Shown here: positions 45,980 to 56,895 of the stretch, piece by piece
Layout of the letters: each line of letters starts with the position of its first letter
How positions within the stretch are numbered: position 1 is the first letter of the stretch
Program-made: the position numbers and the translations under genes
Source of the DNA: Anodontia alba
Lineage: Eukaryota > Mollusca > Bivalvia > Lucinida > Lucinidae
Direction of reading: 5' to 3'
DNA length: 64,000 nt
NCBI GenBank assembly: GCA_964016985.1
Contig: OZ024824.1
Coordinates: forward strand, 124,656,803-124,720,802
Notes under the pieces: model-generated
Seen by the model: only the letters and a program-made list of their open reading frames with translations
Told to the model about the DNA's origin: nothing
The model's database searches: none

Positions 45980-46582
45980 TGTTTTTACGGACGAGTCTAG
46001 GTTCACTCTCTATCGCGCAGATGGTCGACGTCGTGTGTACCGACGTCGCGGAGAACGCTTTGCCGACGCTGTGTTGTCGAACGGGATCGGTTTGGGGGTG
46101 GCTCCGTTATGGTCTGGGGAGGCATTGCTCACGGGATAAAATCACAGTTGATTATTGTTGCGGGCAATATGACCGCAGTAAGGTATAGGGATGAGATCTT
46201 GCGTCCTGTTGCAGTCCCGCTTGTGCAACAACGTAATCTGATTCTGCAGCAGGACAATGTCCGACCACATGTTGCCCGAGTTTGTCAGGATTTCCTGGCA
46301 AACAATAACATCGCACCACTAGCATGGCCACCGTACAGTCCAGAGTTGACCCCAATAGAGCATATGTGGGATGAGCTGGACAGAAGGGTTAGGAAGCGCC
46401 GAAATCCCTCCCCCGCTCCCCCCCCCCCACCCCCCACCCCCCAAACTCTCGCACAACTAAGGAATGCGTTGATCGATGAATGGAGTAACATCCCGATGCG
46501 AACTGTCAATGCTTTGGTTAACTCTATCCAAAGGAGAATTAGGGCAGCAACGGCAGCAAGAGGGGGGCACACCCGATATTGA
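45980..46582 (+). pseudogene. Tc1-like (DDE) transposase, truncated
   Basis: About 45980-46100 encodes the first catalytic block (FTDESRFTLYRADGRRRVYR). After a one-base shift near 46075 it continues as MVWGGIAHG, LILQQDNVRPH (second Asp) and YSPELTPIEHMWDELDRRVR (catalytic Glu), ending HTRY. The N-terminal DNA-binding paired-type domain is missing. A C-tract (46423-46440) adds a short Pro run. It cut-and-pasted at TA sites when complete; this copy cannot. Confidence 0.9.
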
Positions 46583-46790
46583 TTTTCAGTTTGATTTTGA
46601 TTTCAAGATTTGGGGGGTAGCTACCAATGAACTTCAATAACTCGAGACTTGTTGATCACAAACCAATGGAATTTGGAACTTTTGTTCCATACATGTACCG
46701 TTTTGTAATCATAGTAAAATATTTAACAAACTTTTTCAAACTTAAAATTTAGGAATAAAATTTACCCTGCGTTTCTTTTTCCTTTCAGTA
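46581..46790. repeat. Right terminal inverted repeat of Tc1-like element
   Basis: Ends CCTTTCAGTA before TA; pairs with 45733-45946. Confidence 0.92.
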
Positions 46791-46792
46791 TA

Positions 46793-47260
46793 TAATCTCG
46801 TGTTTAAAAGACTGACCCAAAAAGGTATCAGTTAAATCAATGTCCCCATCATTCTGTTTTTCTTTCTTTGCCATGGCCCTTGTAATGGCAAAAGATGGGT
46901 ACAGATCAGGGATTTCCTGTTCAATGGGATCAGGTGGCTGATCAATACAAGGTAGAGTAGTCAAAAGTGGGTTTACCACATCCTTATCTCCTGCTAAGTC
47001 ATTGCCTAACAGTAAGTGAACACCTTTAAAAGGTAAAGAAGGTCGAATACCGACAGCCACGAAACCAGTTACCAAGTCTAAGGATAAATAAATGTTATGA
47101 AGAGGAACATTAACAAATCCACACTCTACACCCTGAATAAGGACACTTGTCCCAGAAGAAATCTTCTCAGAAAAAGGCAGTGTATCTGCTAAAATAAGGA
47201 TTGAGAAGCTCCGGTATCTCGTAAGATTTTAATTGGGATAGACTGGGCATAGTCACTATT
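46793..47260 (-). pseudogene. Gmr1-like aspartic protease region
   Basis: The active-site motif RDTGASQS near 47200, a frameshift near 47190, then GVHLLLGNDLAGD, typical for the end of this protease, and a linker towards the integrase. The Tc1-like element interrupts just after this region. The protease matures Gag-Pol. Confidence 0.8.
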
Positions 47261-47434
47261 TAGTGACAAAACCATCTGATAAGAATGGTTCATAAATCTC
47301 CGTAACAGAATTAGTCTCAGACCTTTTGGTCTGGGTGGGATCTTCCTCCTTAACACATGACTGTGGTTTCGACCGTAAAGAGGTAAGGTCAGTAGGTTTA
47401 AGCCCCTCTTGTTTTTCTTTCTTTTCAAATGTAA

Positions 47435-48652
47435 ACATTCAGAAATAATATGACCTGTCTTTTTGCAATAATTGCAAATTGGTTGAGATAAGGGATTTTG
47501 ATCCTTGTTTTCACCAGAAGATTTGGGTTTAGGAGTAAATGTTTGGCTATGACTGCAAGATGGATTACTAGGACTATGTTTGGATCCTGATTGTGGGAAA
47601 AATGGTCTTCTAGAGGGATTTGACTTATTAATAAAGGAAACCTTATGCGTTAAAGCATAATCGTCTGCAAGTCTAGCTGCAGCTTCCAAAGTTTCAACCT
47701 GTTTCTCATCTAAAAAGGACTTAATGTCTGAACTTATGCACCTTTTGAACTCCTCTACAAGCATGAGCTGCCTAAGTTTTTCATGATCAGAGCCAATTTT
47801 CTTCGAAGAGCACCACCTGTCAAATAACTGTTCGTTAGTTCTAGCAAATTCTACATGGGTCTGCTCATTTTCTTTCTTACAGTTCCTAAATTTTTGCCTG
47901 TAAGCCTCAGGGACCAACTCATAAGCCTTAAGAATTAATTCCCTTACAGTATCATAACTGGAGCTCTGCTCGACAGTCAGCTGATTATAAATTTCTCGAG
48001 CCTTTCCAATTATAACACTTTGCAAAAACAAGGTCCAATGCTCTTTTGGCCATTTTAAATTTTCTGCTAGTTTTTCAAAATGAAGAAAATATTTGTCAAC
48101 TTCTTTTTCTTGAAATGGAGGAACTAATCTGATGTGTTTTGTAATATCGAAATGAGCGCCAGAGTCTATAAAGGTTGCCGTTTTACCGTCATGTTTAGCA
48201 TTTTGAATTCTTTCATTCTTAATTCTGTGTCAAATTTTAATTTTTCCCTTTCTATCTGCATTTGTCTTTCTTTTTCTTTCTCCCTCTCTTCCAATTCCAT
48301 TTTTTCTTTCTGCATTTGTCTTTCTTGTTTCTCTACTCTTTCCTCCATTTCCATTTTAAGTTTTTTTTTGCTCTAATCTTAATTTTTCTAATTCAATTTG
48401 CCTCTGAATTTTAAGCTCTCGCATTTGTAAACCGGTCTGAGTTACGAGAACAAGAGACAAAGCAGAATAATCAAGAATTTCTTTATCAACCAAAAATTGG
48501 ACCAAAATATTTTTTATTTCCTGTTTTAACATGGACTTATTGATGGTAGTTAATTCATAGTGAGTAGCAATGTCCAACAAATCTGACTTTTTGGCTAAAT
48601 TTAACAGCTCCTGCGAAGACGCAGCTATGAAAGCTTGAAGGTCAAATGACAT
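47435..48652 (-). pseudogene. Gmr1-like Gag with SCAN-like capsid and zinc knuckle
   Basis: Starts at Met 48652 (MSFDLQAFIAASSQELLNLA). A charged coiled-coil segment follows (EKMELEEREKEKERQM), then a capsid part with KWPKEHWTLFLQSVIIGKA, LTVEQSSSYDTVRELILKAY and AYRQKFRNC that resembles the SCAN domain fold, and a CCHC knuckle CNYCKKTGHIISEC (47435-47476). Frameshifts lie in the A9 run (48361-48369), near 48185 and around 47430-47270. Gag packages element RNA. The SCAN domain of vertebrate zinc-finger proteins is thought to come from this Gag type. Confidence 0.85.
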
Positions 48653-48906
48653 GATTGCTTTTTGCTGGTTTTATCAAGTAAATTTATCAATTGGAGTTTA
48701 TTTGTTGATATTTTTCAAAAGTCAATACTTGCTTTTTTATTATTTACTTATATTATTTTTTTATATTTTTTTTTTGAAAGTCAATACTTTTTTTTTTATA
48801 AAATATAGATTTTTATATTTACTGAAATTTTTTAAAAGTCAGTACTTGTTTTATAGCAAACAATTTTTCTCAAGCTCAAATTTGTCTTAGCTCAAGAAAA
48901 TGTTCG

Positions 48907-48924
48907 ATCCCGGACGAGCCCCCA
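48907..48924 (-). promoter_or_regulatory. Primer-binding site, tRNA-Pro type
   Basis: TGGGGGCTCGTCCGGGAT on the minus strand, five bases after the 5' LTR. This is the sequence used with tRNA-Pro in well-known retroviral primer sites. Confidence 0.85.
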
Positions 48925-48929
48925 ATTTC

Positions 48930-49515
48930 TGTTACAAGCCAGGCGTAACGAGAAAGAAATGAAAGTAAAACCAGCAGCAAGCTTTAAATTATTAACAATA
49001 TTTATTCACAAAAAAAATAAGATAAGATTCAAAACAAAAGAATGTAAGTGAACAGTACCTTTCAAGTTTATGTCACAAAGTCCCTCAAAAATAAACCACA
49101 AGAATTTATAAAACAAATCCTTTGAATATCAGTTTCTGATCCCACAATTTAAAGTTCCTGAATTCAGAATTTAAGTCCAGAATGAATAAAATATTAAAGT
49201 AATCCAGTATAGAATAATTTCCAGTGAAAGTATACAAAGATGCCCAGATGAAAATCTTTTCTCCTTATATAATACCAAAGAAGGTTCTAGAAAAAGAATT
49301 TACTACAAGCATCTCTTATTTTCTAGTTCCAATCAAGAAACTTCTAAATCTTCCATGACATGCCAAAAATAACTCAGTCCAGAACCAAGGACGTAAACAT
49401 GTTATTGTAAACATGCTGTTCTAGAAAGTTATTTTTGGAAACGTAGTAAATAAAGCTATTTATGGAAACATAGTAAACATGATGCTTAAGATAATTGAAT
49501 ACCCTATATATAACA
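48930..49515 (-). repeat. 5' LTR of Gmr1-like element
   Basis: 586 bp matching 42088-42675; termini TGTTACAAGCC and ATATATAACA. Confidence 0.93.
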
Positions 49516-49519
49516 CTTG

Positions 49520-50092
49520 ACATATACCTCAGCTATACTCTTCGCTTCGGCTACGGTAGCCCAACACCGGTGGTAACTGATATGTTCTATAATTTGACTA
49601 ACTTGGTAGGTTAGCCAAATTGTTCAACAATATCAGTATGACTCCACCCAAGTGTGCTGAACCCTGAGCCGATGCAAAGAGAATATGCTGGGTTATCTAA
49701 CTTCCTGAATTCTTCATATGTTTATATGGGGCTCTTTACTTATACTCTCCTAACTAGTTATTTTCTTTAAGGATCCTTTTCTAATATTAAATTTTATTTT
49801 ATATTATTTTATATTAGATTGAATATCGTTCTTGATAATCACTAATCTATTTCTGTGTGGAGTGGCACCTTGGCGGCCGTTAACTTCACATCAGTTGATC
49901 AGCCTCTATGGGCCTTTACTATATCCATCAGGATACGAACATCAGGATATGCACACATCTAGTGGATTGTGTCACTGAAGGGCTTAAAAAAACAAGAACA
50001 TAACAATCACTAGATAGAATTACACCACCATATAATGAAGCTTGCCGTATGACTACATATATATTCAGTCAATAATGACGTTATACGTCACC
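49520..50092 (+). other. Intron sequence, nothing recognised
   Basis: AT-rich; no coding or terminal-repeat structure seen. Confidence 0.4.
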
Positions 50093-50245
50093 GGATGGTG
50101 TGACGTCATTGGCGTCGCGGCTGAATCCTCGACGTCTATTATCGACGTCGCCGTGATTCATCCGCGGCTTCAATCCAATTGTCGACGTCGGCGCAGCCGA
50201 CAGCTAGTTATCACCAGCACTCGGCAGCGTCGCCCCTCGACGTCA
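50093..50245. promoter_or_regulatory. Cluster of GACGTC (CRE-like) palindromes in a CpG-rich patch
   Basis: GACGTC occurs five times in about 150 bases, two as TGACGTCA or CGACGTCA-type sites, in unusually CpG-dense sequence. CREB/ATF factors bind such sites. Whether it is a promoter, an enhancer or a CG-rich repeat is not known. Confidence 0.35.
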
Positions 50246-51940
50246 TATGCAAAACTCCATATTTTTACAATAATTGTTGATGCCCCAACATAACAGTAAC
50301 AAATAAAATTAGAGACATGACATTTAAAATTCACACAGATAGCAACCAGAGCAAAGACGTTTCAGCCGCTCTACCTGCGATCAGGACATTTCACATCAGG
50401 GTCATGAAATGCCCATGGCTTAACTCACCACCGCGACATTTTGATCTAATAAATGTCAACACCTAACATCTTATATAATACATACAGCTTTTCGGTATAT
50501 TTTTCGACTGCCGCATCAGGGCAAACAATTTGAGCAGACGGAAAAAATATTTACAAATTAATAATTTGAACTTTACTAATTAAAAATATGTTGCCCGGTC
50601 CTATGTGAACGCGAATGCTTGCAATTTATGTTCATTTCTGTTTCAAAATTTAACAATAAAGGTTTTTTAAACTGCACGTACACTGGGCAGGCTTGGTCCT
50701 CTAAGCGTCTATTTGCCCATATTTCGTGCCGTCTTTCGCCAAGAGGGCATAAATTACATATATGCGTGTCTGTCATGCGTGCATGCCTTCATGTCGCGAA
50801 TTTGATGACTATCGCGATGCTCCTATGTGCTCATCGGCAAGTCCGGCTCTGCCCTGTTCACATGTCCCCTTTATTTTGCGTCTGCTATAAAGAACCGATC
50901 AGACTGAACATACTGCACAGTCCGATCAGCGTCCTTTATAGCCACATCATTCCCGCAAAATGAAGACACCGACTAGACCGAATTTACACTTGATAGGAAA
51001 GACCCCGATAAGATTGATTATACTGCTCAGCCTGCTCAGCGCCTTTCCCATACACCTCCTGCGCTGGGAAAAACCGCACCAGCCTGTAACATTTTTGCGC
51101 AACAAGTCAAGTATACGTGAACGAATCGTAAACAATAAAATGCAGAACCGTACTACCCTGCATCTGTTATATAGGCCGTGTTATCAACAATTCGCAGGTT
51201 TTAAATCAGACAGTACTATTCATTTTCAGACCTTGCAAATAAAACCTACAAACCGATGACTAACACTAAAATTATCAAAAGTAATAAATATTCACTCACC
51301 GAAATGAATCCCATACTAATGAGAATTTGTGTCCTCTGACACTTCTGTGTTGTATTTCGCCCTTATGGGAATCATTTACGGTGGAGTTTATATAGGGCAG
51401 GTATCACGCCACTACGTGGCTTATACGCGTGTTACACGGGCAACCTGTGCACTTTAGTTATTTATGGTAGCATTGTATGTATTTGTACTAGCTACGTAGG
51501 GTTAAGGCAAAAAAATGCCTTATGTAGGTGAAAAGGTACCCTACGTAAGAAAAAAAGAAACTGTCCCCTTCGGTGTTCCCTTTCTGTGTCGCCACATATC
51601 CACTCCCCTATTGGGGGCTAAATATAAAAAGCAAACTTTTATCACTGACTTGAATAAACACAAAGAAACTACCTATTTAGTTTGGGACAAGTATGGTAAG
51701 AATGCTTAGGTAAATACGGTGCATGATGACTAATTGTACCGCCATACAACTGGGTATTCAGCCATTTCTAGTATATCCATTCATTTAGCGCCTCTTCAAT
51801 TCACGTTATAAACCTTTTAAGTAATAACGTCAGAAAACAGACTTTCGGACAGATGCACCCAAAGAGGACACAGATCAGACTGCGCATTCGCAAAGCCTTA
51901 TCAGAAAATTCACTGGGCAAATTTCGAATAGCCAGGGATT
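50246..51940 (+). other. Intron sequence with GATC-type foldbacks
   Basis: Foldbacks around 50884-50942 (CTATAAAGAACCGATCAGAC and its near inverse) and 50998-51050 (GGAAAGACCCCGATAAG). No gene supported. Confidence 0.45.
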
Positions 51941-52216
51941 CATTACGAAAACACACCTATTCAAATATATTGAAAATTTCACCACAAAAACTGAAAGTTT
52001 TCAGGTAAAAATTCTGATATTTTTCATATATCTGCTCAAAGCATAGATTGTGTGTACTCGTTAGAACCGCCTCGTGGAGGCGGTTCTGACGAGTACCTAC
52101 AATCTATGTTTTGAGCAGAAATAAGGAAAATAATGTAAACCCCTGTAAACCCCAATTTTACTATATAAAAGTGGAGTTTGAGTGGGTCAAAATTATATAG
52201 GTATGTTTTCATGATG
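51941..52216 (-). mobile_element. Foldback MITE family A, copy 5
   Basis: CATTACGAAAACACACCTAT at the left and inverse at the right; central GCCTCGTGGAGGC hairpin. Confidence 0.86.
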
Positions 52217-52309
52217 TCAGAGTTTCTTCCTGCGGATAATATAGACTCTGATCAGACTGCATGGGCGCACAGGCTAATTTGAGTCTTTGTTGGGTGCAAG
52301 TTGCGCAAT

Positions 52310-52650
52310 ATTGAATTTTCCACGTATTAAACCTTCCACATATTAGGCTGATATCATTTGCGCATTTATTTAATTTTCGGCGTATTATTTAATGTTCCAC
52401 ATATGTTCTGATAATTATTTGCACATTATTTAATTTGATATTATTTGCACGTTATCTAATCATCCGCCTTTTAACCTGATATTTTTTTTTTGCTTAATTT
52501 AATCTTCCACTAATAAACCTGATAATTGTATTGCTCATTATTTAATCTTCCACATATAAAACTGATATTATTTGCGCATTATTTAATCTTCCACATATAA
52601 ACCTGATATTATTTGCACATTATTAAATCTTCCATATATAAGCCTGATTA
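52310..52650. repeat. ~41-bp satellite, block 1
   Basis: Degenerate units like TTTAATCTTCCACATATAAA plus CCTGATATTATTTGCGCATT repeat about eight times. Blocks 2-4 are at 53692, 54170 and 54645. Confidence 0.8.
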
Positions 52651-52651
52651 T

Positions 52652-53690
52652 CATTTGAACAGAACAGAACAGAACAGAACAGAACTTTATTATGCAATTA
52701 ATCTCAGGCTACATACAAGTAGCTTATGAGAAAAAAATAATCAGTAGTAGCATACAAAAACTGACGGTCACAACAAGAACTGTGAATTGTAAATATATTA
52801 TTCACATTGTACATGTATAGATCTGAAAGCGTACCAGAAAAAAAACTGATCGTAGTAAAGAACCAACAGCAAGGCCTCACCGCGTCATCATCTGCAGAAC
52901 ACAGATGCTTTCGGGGTAAGGTCCAGCTCTTGGACTTCACGATAGGGTGAGTTTGGAGCTGGAGCTTGGGGTGTACATTGAAATACCACAAGCTAGATGT
53001 GTACTGATTGTTAAGTTTGTCTAAGATTAAGGTTATTGGACATGCTTTCAGTATAGTGTCAGTTGGCACACGCATCGTCGATCCAGCGTTGACTCATCAA
53101 CGAATCAAGGTTGCTGCGGCGCTGCGTGTCCGTTGGGAACGTTTATCTATCATATTTCAAAGTAAGAAATTCATGCAGACACATATTTGCACTGGTTATA
53201 AATAGCATTTTTAGTTTCCTGTAAAAGGAAAGGGTACATGTACTTGTGTACAAACAGTCTATATAAGATATGTGTACAAGATGGGTATTAATTGCCAAAA
53301 AAATACTTGTATAATTTCGATATTCCGGACAGGAGCCCACGTCGGGGTGATAATAGAAGACCGAATATAGCTAATGCACTTTACGTTAGTAGATCACATC
53401 AGCAATCGTAAGAGAATGGCAAGTCATTTGTAAGTCGTTGCTCCTCGAACATTAAAACAACAGAACTAAACACCTATGCAATTCGTATCTTTTTTCCGGA
53501 AGTATAGGAAATTTCCAATAATTTTTGTAGGCGGGTCATATCGATGTTTACACCTGTCAGTGGATTGTCAACTTGACCTATTCATGCTTAAATCGTGCTA
53601 GTTATATCCGGGTCAGCATAAGTGTCCTGTTTTGTTGTTTTTTCTGTGTGTCGAGCTGGTTTGTGAATGGATTATGTATCTAACTTGCCA
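52652..53690 (-). mobile_element. Retroposon 3' end with (TTCTG)n tail inside the satellite
   Basis: On the minus strand a segment ends GCATAATAAAGTTCTG and runs into TTCTG repeats (52652-52685), as for LINE 3' ends with short tandem tails. It separates satellite blocks 1 and 2. No coding domain is recognised, so the source family and exact extent are uncertain. Confidence 0.45.
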
Positions 53691-53691
53691 A

Positions 53692-53913
53692 CTATTAAAT
53701 TTTCCACATATTAACCTGATAAATATTGGCGCATTATTTAATATCACACATATATTCTAATAATTATTTGCACATTCTATAATTTTTCCTATATCTGATA
53801 TTACTTGTGCGTTATTAATATTCCACATATAAACCTGATAATGAATTGCGCATAATTTAATCTTCCACATATAAACCTGATATTATTTGCACATTATTTA
53901 ATCTTAAACATAC
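53692..53913. repeat. ~41-bp satellite, block 2
   Basis: About five degenerate units of the same satellite. Confidence 0.75.
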
Positions 53914-54157
53914 AATATGAAAACATGCCTATTCAAATATACTGAAAATTTTACCACCAAAAATGAACATTTTCAGTTCTGCACAAAATATAGATATGGG
54001 TACTCGTTAGAAGTGCCTCAACGTATGGGTACTCGTTAGAACGAGTACCCAAAATCTATGTTTTAGAGCAGAAATAAGAAAATTAATGTATACCCCTATA
54101 AACTATACAAAAGTTGGGTTAAGGGGTTCAAAATTATATAGGCATATTTTCGTGATG
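53914..54157 (-). mobile_element. Foldback MITE family A, copy 6
   Basis: Inserted in the satellite; the central hairpin is rearranged (ACTCGTTAGAA appears twice). Confidence 0.78.
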
Positions 54158-54169
54158 TAAATCTGATCT

Positions 54170-54363
54170 TATTTGCGCAATATTTAATCCTACACGTCTC
54201 AATCTAATAGTTATTTGCGCATTATTTGATCTTCCACGTATGAACCTGATAATCGTTTTCCCATTACTTAGATTCCAAATGTAAACTTAATAATTATTTG
54301 CGCATTATCTAAACTTCCACATTCCAAATTGTGCAGTATTTACTTTTCCACGTATTAACCTGA
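54170..54363. repeat. ~41-bp satellite, block 3
   Basis: About four units between two MITE insertions. Confidence 0.75.
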
Positions 54364-54644
54364 CATCACGAAAACATACCTATACAATTTGAACCCCCTT
54401 AAACCCCACTTTTATATAGAAAAACTGGGGTTTACAGGGGTATACATTATTTTTCTTATTTCTGCTCCAAAACATAGATTGTGGGTACTCGTTAGAACCG
54501 CCTCGCCGAGGCGGTTCTAACGAGTACCCACAATCTATGTTTTGAGCAGAAATATGAAAAATATTGGAATTTTTTTAATCTGAAAATTTTCAGTTTTTGG
54601 AGATGAAATGTTCTATATATTTGAATAGGCGTGTTTTCGTAATG
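54364..54644 (+). mobile_element. Foldback MITE family A, copy 7 (best preserved)
   Basis: 281 bp. Ends CATCACGAAAACATACCTAT and inverse. The central hairpin (about 54473-54543) is a perfect palindrome meeting at CGCCGAGGCG. Inserted in the satellite. Confidence 0.9.
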
Positions 54645-54950
54645 TTATCGTTTCCCCATTACTTAGATTCCACATGTAAACTTAATAATTATTTGTGCAT
54701 TATCTAAACTTCCACATGTAAAACTGATATTATTTGTGCATTATTTACTTTTCCACGTATTAACCTGATAATTTTGCGCATTATTTAATTTTCCACATAT
54801 TAACCTGCTAATAATTGACGCATTATTTAATCTTCTACATTATTAACCTTATATTTTTTGGCACATTATTTAATATTCTACATAATAACCTGATAACTAT
54901 TTGCGCATAATTTAACCTTCCACATCAGTTTTACATTCATTTCATCGTTA
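54645..54950. repeat. ~41-bp satellite, block 4
   Basis: About seven degenerate units. The region 54951-55250 shows no other feature. Confidence 0.75.
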
Positions 54951-55251
54951 CTTAATATTCAAACAAAAAGAAAACGAGATAGAAAATCGGACATAAGATT
55001 GTGTAAAAAATGGCTTAATTAAATGCTGTTATGTCAAACTATGTGTATGATTGTATAAAATATAAATAGCGTCATCCAGGCGAAGTTTTAGTCCCGAAGC
55101 ACAGCCCACCTTAGGCATCGAAAGAAATAGAGATGATGAGCAAATAATGCCAAAGCAAAACACTACATTTCCAATAATAGACACACTAAAAAAAAGAATA
55201 ACTGTATCAGAGTAACTGCCTTGGAACAGTCAACAGAAAATAAATACTACT

Positions 55252-55550
55252 GAAAGACTACTCAAAGAAAATAGGTCGCCTCATATAAAACTACACAAAG
55301 AAAATAGGTCGCCTCATATAAAAGTACACAAAGAAAACAGGTCGCCTCATATAAAACTACACAAAGAAAATAGGTCGCCTCATATAAAAGTACACAAAGA
55401 AAACAGGTCGCCTCATATAAAACTACACAAAGAAAATAGGTCGCCTCATATAAAACTACACAAAGAAAATAGGTCGCCTCATAGAAAACTACACAAAGAA
55501 AATAGGTCGCCTCATAGAAAACTACACAAAGAAAATAGGTCACCTCATAA
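55252..55550. repeat. 33-bp minisatellite, array 1
   Basis: Nine tandem units containing ACTACACAAAGAAAATAGG and TCGCCTCATATAAA. The period is a multiple of three, giving an artefactual 93-codon minus-strand frame. Confidence 0.95.
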
Positions 55551-55840
55551 GATAAGATAATTTATTTCAGAAACATAAGCCTACTGGCCCTTGAGTTCTA
55601 CAGGTATGCATTTAACTAAGTGTGTACATAAAGTACAGAAATGGCGAACAATATTGCATTTTCCATTTTGTGAACAGTGATTTTAGGCTGTTCAACATAT
55701 TTAAGATTTCAATATACTATTATCACTATTATGCACTGTACGGAGAGATTGTAAGCACCGACACACTTCCAAATATCTTTTTATATGGTTTCTCATCATC
55801 AATAATAACTTACTTTGTTACATAGCTATATATGATGTGC
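55551..55840 (-). mobile_element. Possible retroposon 3' end with (TTATC)n tail
   Basis: Minus strand ends CTGAAATAAATTATCTTATC, a poly(A)-type signal plus short tandem tail, at the border of the minisatellite. Extent uncertain. Confidence 0.35.
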
Positions 55841-56175
55841 GTGGGGCCAGTTAGGAATCTTGACAGGGGAGACAATTATCTCCACTCCCAAAACTCCCCC
55901 TGTTTACCCACTTCCATCACGTAAGTAAACACGGATATCCCTCATTTACATGGTTGACAAAAGCATATAATATAAGGAAACAGATATGTGAGGCGTGAAG
56001 TCTCAGATCAGCCTATGCAACCACATGGCCCAATTGCACAGGCTGATCCGAGATCAGCTCTATCACAGGTAACTATACGTTATATTCCCAAATTTGCAAA
56101 ACAAAATCAAAAAATCCGTTTACACATTAGCGCAGTCTGAATCCTAGGCTTACCTGGTCATCAAACAACTTCAAA

Positions 56176-56312
56176 CTCATATAAGACTACACAAAGAAAA
56201 TAGGTCGCCTCATATAAAACTACACAAAGAAAATAGGTCGCCTCATATAAGACTACACAAAGAAAATAGGTCGCCTCATATAAAACTACACAAAGACTAT
56301 AAGTCGCCTCAG
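56176..56312. repeat. 33-bp minisatellite, array 2
   Basis: Four units in the same orientation as array 1, about 630 bp further on; a degenerate remnant lies at 56435-56490. A GATC-type foldback lies at about 56000-56060. Confidence 0.9.
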
Positions 56313-56326
56313 ATGAGATTAAACCC

Positions 56327-56433
56327 AGTCAGCATTCTATGTAAATCTATATCGGGCCGTCATCGGCCCGTCAGGGTAGCTGAGGGGCCGATGACGGTCC
56401 GATGTAGATTTACGTAGAATGCTAGCTGGGTTA
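56327..56433. repeat. Short foldback MITE-like element
   Basis: ACCCAGTCAGCATTCTATG at one end and its near inverse at the other, with GGGCCGTCATCGGCCC inside. It separates minisatellite array 2 from its remnant. Confidence 0.7.
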
Positions 56434-56895
56434 CGACTACTCAAAGAAAATAAATCGCCTCATATAACACCAATAAAAGAAATAGGTCGAAAATAAGTTT
56501 TCTTTTTTACCTTTCTGGAATGGTTAGCAGAATTAAAGACTACTCAAGTCTTACATGTTGGTCTGTTTGTTTGCTGAATTCCAAACCTCGGAATTATATC
56601 AGATCTTAGAGATGTGTTTAGCCTTCTAAATGCCCAAAATTGTTTATTCAAGGAAATTACTACACTTGAAGGGAGGCAACTCTGTTAAAATTGTTTGCCC
56701 CGCTTCAGAAAGGGACCTACTCTGAAAACTTAAGAATTTACCCCCTTCCTTTTAGAGTAGATTACGTTTCAGGAATAATTTGACGTGCAGTAATGCAAAC
56801 AAGAAGACAAATGGAGTCTCCCTTGTCAAAACATGGCAGAAAATCTACCAAGTGTATCACATCGCCTGTAATGACAATTAAAGAATAAATATATG
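56434..56895 (+). other. Intron sequence, nothing recognised
   Basis: Apart from the minisatellite remnant, no feature supported. Confidence 0.4.

Larger units (their letters stand above)
45731..46792 (+). mobile_element. Tc1-like transposon nested in the LTR element
   Basis: Element 45733-46790 (1058 bp) flanked by TA (45731-45732, 46791-46792). The terminal inverted repeats are unusually long, about 214 bp left (to 45946) and 210 bp right (from 46581), nearly identical, and start TACTGAAAGGAAAAAGAAAC. Removing it rejoins the Gmr1 reading frame (HEI-INF) between protease and integrase. It contains only the C-terminal part of a transposase, so it is a deletion derivative. Confidence 0.93.
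42084..49519 (-). mobile_element. Gmr1-like Ty3/gypsy LTR retrotransposon
   Basis: Element 42088-49515 with two LTRs of about 587 bp and a 4-bp target duplication CTTG (42084-42087, 49516-49519). On the minus strand the order is LTR, primer site, Gag (SCAN-like capsid, zinc knuckle), protease, integrase, RT, RNase H, polypurine tract, LTR. Integrase before RT is the mark of the Gmr1 group. The LTRs differ at roughly 15-20 places by eye (about 3%). Several stops and frameshifts make this copy inactive. It sits in the host-gene intron between exons B and C, in antisense orientation. Confidence 0.93.

Noticed and set aside
48361..48369. Programmed frameshift in the gag A9 run
   Set aside because: It lies early in gag, not at the gag-pol border, and other frameshifts and stops occur; a simple indel is more likely.
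50619..50963. 114-codon plus-strand ORF
   Set aside because: Crosses a GATC-type foldback, has no domain or codon pattern of a gene.
55262..55543. 93-codon minus-strand ORF with 11-residue repeat
   Set aside because: A translated 33-bp minisatellite; no start context or domain.
55252..55550. CRISPR-like array
   Set aside because: Units are contiguous 33-bp repeats without unique spacers.
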